The translations under genes and the position numbers were made by a program. Below, piece after piece: positions 23,063-32,000 of a DNA stretch of 44,426 nucleotides. Every line of letters starts with the position of its first letter. Position 1 is the stretch's first letter. Origin of the DNA: a virus; IMG/VR virus record IMGVR_UViG_3300005581_000030, positions 1-44,426 of that record; one strand, 5' to 3'. The notes below the pieces were generated by a model. That model did no database searches, was not told where the DNA came from, and saw nothing but the letters and a program-made list of their open reading frames with translations.

Positions 23063-26000
23063 GCAAATCCTTTTACTATGATAATGCTGAATCACTCGAA
23101 AAGATTCGGCAAGACATGGCCTTTCTTGATTCGGTAAAAGACCCGCTCAAGAATCCTTACAACTTAGCGGCTAAAGAAGAAGCCCCTAAAGAAGACGATG
23201 TTCTTACTAAGGGTGAGCGTGAGGCTTACCTTATTGGCAACTATGCCAAGGGTGGGTATGTGCCTACCGCTGACGGCTACTTGGCCTATGAAACATGGAA
23301 GAAGCAGAACGAGCCTAGTGCTTGGGGTACTATCTGGGAGGCTGGTAAGCATGCTGTTTCCACCGTTGCTGGTGGCATTTACGACACGGTTGCTAGCGGT
23401 GACATTCTAAATCCGCTTACTGTTGGCGGTACTGTTGTTGAAAGTGGTGGCAGGGGAACCAGATACTTCGTCAACATGCTTGACCAAATCAAGTATGACC
23501 CGACCAATCCTATTCATCGTACACTATTTCAGCAGGGCACTCCCGAACAGAGATATGCCGACTTCCAGAAGGGCTTGGAATTCCAGCGTGAAACCGCAGA
23601 GATTGAAAAGGCTGGTTATTGGGTTCCTAAGAAGGAGTGGGATGTTGAAGGATGGAAGATTCGCACCTTTAACGAAAGTGGGGTAGCGGCTGGCGAGATG
23701 GTTCTCGACCCGTCCATCCTTATGCCTCAACTAAAGATTGGTTCGATGCTTGGTAGGACTGCACTTGGTTCTGCTATTACTAAGTCTGCGGCTAGGATTG
23801 CTGTCAAGGGTGCTAACCTTGCTGAAAGAGCGGCTATGAAAATTGAAGGTGGTGCTGGCAAGGTTGCTGGAACTGCCATGGGCATCTTTGAATACCCTGC
23901 CAATAAGGCTAGCGAGTTCCTTGGTATCGAAACACTTACTACATCTAATGGTAAGGTCATTGCTAAGGACTCTATTATTCGTGGTTCTGGTGTTGCTCTT
24001 GGCGTGGGTGCTTACCTTGCACAGATTCCGTTTGCGGCTCCCGTTGCTGGTATTTGGCTTGGTGCTAAGGTAACAGAAATTACTGGTAAGACCATCGCTG
24101 AAGCGTTGGGTCATGCTAAGACTCCGTCCTATTTGACGATTGCTGACAGGCTTGCCTACCAGAGCACCGACCCTGCTGTCCGTGCTATCGGTGGTATTGC
24201 TATGCGTACCAACGGATTTACCGATTGGGCTACGCAGGGTGTTAAGTCCACATTCCACGGCTCCATGTATGGTGGTGCGTTTGGCTTTGCCCTTGCTGGC
24301 GAAGAAGGTTTCTACAGCGGGGTCGGTACTGGCATTGGTTTGGCTGGCTCGTTCCACATGCTTGGTGGTGCTTACGGTATCGTGGGCAACAGAAAGGAAC
24401 GCCAGATTGCCAACGCTCAGAAGCATTTTTCTTATGTCGCTGAAGGCTTTGATGAAGCCAAGCGTTATGGTGTGAACAGACTGCTACAGAACATTGAGGA
24501 AGTTTACGGGCAGGAAAAGATGTTCAGAACGATGGCTAACATTGCCGCCGCTGAGCGTTTTAACAAGAACGGCAAGAACCTTATTCTTACAACGGAACAG
24601 ATTCAAAGCATTCTTGGCGATTCTCCCGATTGGGCCGAGTACCAGAAGTTGATGAAAGACCCGCAGTTTGGTGGCTACACTACCAGACGGGCTGGTAGCG
24701 GTGAAATTGTAACTATTATCAATGCTGACTATGCGGCTCATTCTGCCGTGAGCGGTGAACTGTTTCACTCTGCGTTGCTTCAGCGTTACGGGCAGGGCAT
24801 GAAGGAGCATATTGTTAAGAGCCTCCTTGGCACTGCCGACAGCGATGGCTTCCTTTACAAGTTGGCTCCAGAAACTAGAATCAAAATGCTTGAAGACTTC
24901 AAGCGGGCTTACCTTGAACTGGATGACACTTCTGGTGGCGGTGCTCAGCGTTCTATGCTGAAGTCTTTTGACGAAGCCATCGAACGGGTTAAGCGTGGAG
25001 AGAAACCCGAGACCCTTTACCCTATCTTTGAAGAGTATGCCGAAGCGTACTTCAACAGATGGGTGGAAGACAAGCCCATTGACTACCTGCTTCGTGGCTC
25101 CAATCCGTTTGAATCCGTCTTTGACGGTGCTAAGAAGATGGTCAGAGGGCTTATCGATAGAGACATCGAACAGGTTGGCGGCAGAATGCAGTTTAAGTCT
25201 GGAGAACCAGAAGGGTTCTTCTTAGACGGCAACGGCAAGCGTGTGGTTGTTCCAGAATTCGACAAGGTCATGCGTCTACTTGTCCGTGAGATGAAGAGAG
25301 ACCCCGATGCCCTTGAAGGTTTCCCTATCCGAGACAATGTTAACCAGCACCATGTAATGCTTAAGGATGCTGAATACCTGTTTACAAAGGACGAAAGCGG
25401 TAAACTGGTTCGCAAGAACGAGGAGCAGATGGAAGTGGAATGGTCTAAGGGCATCACTGGACTAATGAACGCCCATGCTAAACTTAAGCCAGAAGAGAAG
25501 GGGCTTAGATTTACTCAGCGTGTCCTTTCGGCAGTTGAAGAAGATGTCGAAGGTGCGTTTGCCCCCAAGAGCAAGAAGGCTACCGAACTTGAGAAAGAGG
25601 CTAAGCGTCTTGAAAAGATTACGAAGCAGAGACAGGCTAAGTTGCTTCGTGAAGCGGCTCGTGCGGCTAAGTTGTCCGACAAGGAACAGCGTAAGTTGGC
25701 TAGAGAACAGGAGTCCAACCTTGACGCAGAAGTTGAACAATTAAGAGAGCAGTCTGAATACGAAGGTGTCGTTGAATACAAGATTGAGGGTTACATGACC
25801 GATGCTGAAATCAACTTGTTTACCGAACATCTTCCCAAGGCTGTAGTCCAGCGTATGGCGGCTTTTAACAGAGTCATTCATACCAAGGGTTCTGACGGCA
25901 ACAATGCTCTCAGATTTGATTATGAAAGCGAAACGAGCCAAAACTTCTCTTACACTAAGGAAGGTTCTCCGACTGGTGCAGGTAATGAGAAAAATAGTGG

Positions 26001-29000
26001 AAGAGTTAAAACGCGTGATATCGTCCCTTATGAAATGATTCTTAAGTTTGAGCGAAAGAGACTGACCAAGTCGCTCAGAGCAAAGTATGGCATTGACGAT
26101 GCAGACGCTATGTATGCCGCCATTAAGCCAGTGTTGCTTGTAAACGGAATCGACATGAAGGCGTTGGACAGACGAGTCCGCTACGCATACAACCACATGC
26201 GTAGACAGAACGCCACCAGTTCCATCTCGTCTGCCACGGTAAAGATGTACTACGAGTCGGAGGAAGAGATTCACCACGACATCAAGAGACTGCTTGGCAA
26301 CTACAGCCTTGGTGACATTGCCATGGCTGGTGCTGACTTCTTTGGTGGTGGCTCCGAGGGTCGTGCCAAGCGTGACATTATCAATGGCATCATTGGTGCT
26401 AGACCTGTACGCTTTAGCCCCGACAAGATGCAGAAGAAGGGGTATCACTACCCGCTTGACCTTCAGAGACCCATGACTGGCCCGAAGTCCAGATACGAAG
26501 GCGGGCCTCTTAACGAAGCGTTCATGGCGTTTACCTCTTTCAGAGTGGATAGAATGCTAGACAGACCTAAGCACCTACATGGTGAAGGTTTCTACTACGA
26601 CCACGACTACGCTCACCCCATGAACAAGGGCAACTTCCAGCCCCGCTCTAAGGCTCTGCGTGACCATGTCGGCAGACCTCTTAGTTATTCCGAGCGTCAG
26701 TTGCAGGACGAAACTGTTTTCAAGAGTCCCAGTGGTGAGCCTTACAGAGTCTTTGCCAGCAACAAGGAGGGTGGTGTTCATTACGCTTGGTTCGATGAAG
26801 GCCGAGCCGTTGACAACCATAGCCAGCATACCGAAGGCTACATCTCTCTTAGAAATAATGAGGTGCTGGACATGCTTAATGACGGCAAGATTGATTCCGT
26901 CAAAGACTTAAACGCCGACTTCATGCGTAAGGTAGCCGACATGGGCTACAAGGCTGTTGTTGCCAGAACAAACGATGGTGACCGTGTGGTTGCCTTCACT
27001 GACTTTAACAAGTTCAAGCAGACCGATGTGTCTGCCTTTGACCAACTGCTTGGCAACTTTGCCCCTAAGAGCAGAAGCATTGCCGAGATTACAAGAGAGC
27101 GTCTTGGTCTTACTGGTGCTACGCCCGCTACTCCCGAGGCTGGCAAGCCTATGACTCTGGCTGAGCGTACCAGAGCCAGACTTGGACTTCCTCAAAGTCC
27201 CGTTGAAATGCTTGCTGAGCGTACCTTCGGTGTGCCCAAGGCTGAACCAATCAAGATTGATGTAGCCACAGACATTGTAGTTGGCACTCCCGAGCGACAA
27301 ATGTCCCCCGAACAGACGGCTAAGGTTCAGAAGTCTCTTGCAATTAGAAAAGGTCTTCTTGCTGAGCGTGGACTACAGGGTGAAATTAGAAAAGAGATTC
27401 TTACTAACAGAAGAAAGTTTGCAGAAGCAATGGCTAAGACCAAGGAGTTCAAGGGGTGGTCTTCCACTGAGGTCTTTGATTCGATGTACACAAGCATCTG
27501 GGGTGAAAATGCCACCATCTCTATTACAAGTGGTGGCAAGGTTTCCCTTGGTGTTATCCAGTCTCTTAGCCCCAAGGAGTATGGGGCTTACAGAAGAGAC
27601 GGTGTGCTTCCTTCCGACATCAAGCAGAGAACCATTGCTGACATTGATATGGCTTTGATGGAAAACTGGAAGCGTAGACACCTTCTCCAGCAGTCGCTCG
27701 CCAAGACTAAGGCCAATGTTAAGATTGCCTTTGATGAAAGGCGTAAGCAGGAGGCTAAGTATTCCACTGAACTCGATGCCATTAGAAATGAACTTATTCA
27801 GATGCTCGCTTCGTACAAGATGTTCGATGTGGCTGATGATGTTCTTGGTGCTGAAATTGGAAAGAAGCGTGTAGGCCAAACCTACCGCAAGGAAGTAACT
27901 CCCGAAGTTGGTGGTTGGACTCCAGCCAAACAGATTACCGCACTGAACAGTCCCGATACTTTTGCCCAGTCCAAGGACAGGGCGTTCTCTTATAAGACCC
28001 TAAAGGCTTTGTATCCTTTGCTTGGCAGAACAGACCCTATTACTGCCATGGATGTCTTGTCTTTGGCAACGCCCGAGATGAAAGACATCCGAAAGGAAAT
28101 GAGCACGAGTGCTCTTAAGCATGTCATCGAGGAATTCAACCAGTACAACCTTGTTGAACACAGAAAGTGGCTTGCCGATAAGCAGAAAAGTCTAACGCAG
28201 TACGCCAAGGAGAAGGAGAAACTGGACAATGACATTAAGTCCGCTGAGTCTACCAGCAAGAAATACGACACCTCCGAGGCTAGAGCCAGAAGCAATGAGT
28301 TGGCTTCTAAGATTCGTGAAACAGAAAAGTCGCAAGACCCCATCATCGAAGAATGGAACATGCAGGACTACAAGGAGGAGATGGTTCACGAACTCCTTCA
28401 ACTTAAGCCAGACGAAAGAGCGGAAAGCATTGATGCATATAGAAAGCAGTTCGACATTAGTGGCAGAACCGATGAATGGCCCGAGGTCGAACAACTGCTA
28501 ATTAAGAGTGGCATCCTTCCCCCCGAGAAGATGACCAAGGAATACGGAAGAATCGTAGAAGTTAATGATGGCGAGAGGCGTGTGCTTGGTGGCGTTTCGG
28601 AGAACTACAAGGATGCCATGGACGAGGCTTACCGAGTCCTACAGCAGTCCATGAAGAAGGACAAGACCATCACGCCCCTCCAGCGTTTCACCGTAATGAT
28701 GCAGTCTGTCGCCAGACACTATAAGAAGAACCCTGCTCTCCGTGAGAAGATGAAGCAGTTGGAATCCCTGTTCAAGGAGACGGAACAACTGACCGACTTT
28801 AACCTTAAGCGAGCGTATAAGAAGATGCTCGACTACGGCTTTGTGTCGATGAACTGGGACGGCGATGGAAAGAAAGTTGTCCTAGATGCCACTGGTCACT
28901 ATGTCGAAAGAGTAAGCCCGCCTAAGAAGGAGATTGGCATGGACTTCGGTAAACTTCGTATGCCCAAGGGCTGGACGATGAAGCAGGAGCGTGTTGTTCT

Positions 29001-32000
29001 TACCTCTACTGATGGTATCAAGGTATCCAACCATGAGATGGAGAAGGCCATCAGAGACATGCGAGCCAGATTTGGCGAACAACTTGAACAACTTAGTGAT
29101 GACCAAATTATTGAATTGGCAAAAGACAATAAGGCTGGCGTTGCTACTGAAACAGTTAAAGAAGGAAGAAGAATTGGAGAAGATAAACTAACAAACATTT
29201 ACCTTACTGGTGAGGCTAGAACCATTAGACGCTGGGCGGCTTTTGAAGAGCGTAAGGATAACACCTACGAAGAGACCGACTCTAGAATTATTTATGTTGA
29301 AAAGAAACCCAAGTACATCTTGGCTAAGGGTGTTAAGTCGGACAAGATGATGGTCATCCCTGTTTCTGAAACTACTTTTGACAAAAAGAAGGGTACTTTC
29401 TACTGGTCTCGTGACAGACAACTTAACGAAAAGACTAAGGCTCGTAGTTATTCTAACATTGAATCGTGGTTGGGCGAAGAAGGAACGGTGTTTAGGTCTG
29501 TTCACGACTTAACCCTTGGTGATACCTCCGATGTCTATGGTGCTTACAAGCCCAACGGCTGGCACATTGACGGCAAGTACTTCAAGACACAGGACGAAGC
29601 CAAGCGTCTTGCCGTTATCGATGCTGAAAACAACCACGCCTACGAAGCCGTCTACAAGACTGCTAAGCGGCTAGACAAGGATGCTTACATTACTGTTCTT
29701 CAAATGATTCAGAACAGCACTGGGATTACATACCAGAATGCCATCAAGGAAGCCATCGGGTTTCAAGGAACACGAAAGAAATGGATTGATAATCCCGACT
29801 ATAACCCGAACAAGCCTTGGTCTTTGCAGGACAATCCTCGCAAGATTCAAGTAAAGGAAGACTTCACTGGTGCTAATGTTCCTCCCGAGTTCAAGAAACT
29901 TGCCATCTATAGAGCGGGCAACATGTTGCTTGTTACTTCCGACAACAGAAGGGATGTTCTTACCAGACTTACTGCCGAGGCTAAGGTCTCTGTTAGGGGT
30001 GGAAGAACTAAGAACATTGAAGCGATTGCCCGTGAGGCTATCGGTGAGCGTGAAACAGGCAAGAAGGTGCTTGGAGACTTGTATAGAATCGTCAAGGACG
30101 AGAACGGTCAGATGGCTGGCATTGATTGGATTACCCATTACGACAACCCCAGACAGGTGTCGGAAATGATTACCAAGATGAACGACCAGTCTTATGTAGA
30201 CCTAGATACCGCCGTTGAATTCCAGCGTAGGCTTACAAAAGAAATTAAGCCTGTCCTTGCCAAGGCTTTCAAGGAAGAGAAGAAGAAGATTTACACGGTG
30301 CTTACTGAAAACCCGAAGAAGATTCGGGAAATTAGAAGCAGACTCAATGCTATCGAAGAGGCTCACGAAAAGTCCGTAGAAGACACTGGTATTATTATCA
30401 AAAAGGGACTGAAGCCTTCTGCTAAGAAAGACTTCATTAACAGAAACCTTGATAGGCTTAACCGCCAGACCAATGAACTTACTGACACCATTGAAAGGAA
30501 GTTGCATTACATTTTTACGATGGGCTTCCACAGAAGACCCGAAGTTGCTGAAAGACTTATTGGTGAAGGCAAGTACTTTGAAGACAAGACCAGCGTTGAT
30601 AATTACTACGAGGAAATTCTTGAAGACAGAAGACGGCAAAGATACATTAGAGACGAGAATGGTAATGTTCTAATTGAATATCCAGAAACTGATGCTCTTT
30701 CTACTAAGAAGAAGTTGGAAGACAGCCTTGGTGAAATCGAGAAGTCTTGGTCTGACATGATGCCGAAGAACAGGGCTACCGCTTTGCTTGAGGATGTGCT
30801 CAATGGTACATACAATGAAGAGCATGAACTTCTAACCAAGCAGATTGACTTCCTTAAGAGACAGTTATCCATGGCGGCTGGTGGCACTGAAAAGGTTAAG
30901 GCTGGTCTTACTGGATTAAGTATCGACAAGAAGGCTGGTGCTGGAAGATGGATTGGCCCTAAGGAACAAGCGGCTGAAGAGGCTAAACTTGCCAGAATTG
31001 AGAAAAGCATCCCAAAGAAGTATGAAGAAGTACCTCTTGGCACAGTCGAAAAACTCCTTGAGGGTACGCAGGGTCTTAGCGACAAGAAGGTTGAACGCTT
31101 CCCTACATACCTTCCTCCCGAAGGAGAATCGTTTGTGTCTGCCAGAGACTACTTAGATAGATTCCAGCGGTTGGTCAGCGACATTGCTGAAGCCAACAAG
31201 AAGTTTGGCGACTCCGCTTCTCTGGACAAACTAGACCTCCAGAAGATTCTGGACACCGATGCTGACCTGTTGCCTACCAAGGAAGTAGATGCCCATGTCG
31301 CTAGACAGGAGTCCCTTGATGCGATGAAGGACAACATTCGTAACATCGAGGAATACTTTGACCGTAGCACACAGCCTCAAGAAGGTAAGGACTTCAAGTC
31401 TGCCGTTGATGTTTGGGGACTTGCTGAAGGTCAGTGGATGGCTGAAATTAGCGAGAACAGAATCAATGCGGCTGTTCGTGCCGCTATGGAAGGAAGACAA
31501 GACCATGTCATTCTTGCCAATAGGGCTAACCAGAAAATCAAGACCCATTACGAAGGTATTATTAAGGCTAGAATGGCTGTTATTGATGCCAATTTTGCCA
31601 AACTTTCCCCAGAACTAAAGCCAATTTACATCAAGTATTTGGAGAGAGTCCGTGACGGTTTGGCTGTCGAGCGGGCGGCTGAACTGGAGCGTGTACAGTC
31701 AGAGATTGCTACTATCAATGAAACTGCTGTCGAGTATAGTCTGACACCAGACAATCCTAAGTTGGCTGGACTGCTGGCTAAGTGGCAGGAGTTGGGGATG
31801 AAGGGTGACCCTATGACGATGTACTCCTCCAAGGAGGAAAGCGTCCGTAGAATGTTCCCGTTCCTGTTCTCTGAATTCTATCCCAGCAGACAGGACATTG
31901 CTACCTCATCTTCCTATACCAAGTGGGAGTCCAGAGCCACGGACGAAGCGGTTGCCTCTGACACGACCAAAACTGGCAATAGACAGGGCATGAATGTCGG

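Noticed and set aside
24720-25080. Zincin-like metallopeptidase around 'SGELFHSALL' … 'EEYAEAYFNRW' in the giant protein
   Set aside because: The first metal-binding histidine of HExxH is absent; at best a degenerate fold, not supportable from sequence alone.
28850-28890. EF-hand-like loop NWDGDGKKVVLD in the giant protein
   Set aside because: A single loop without flanking paired EF-hand helices; probably chance.
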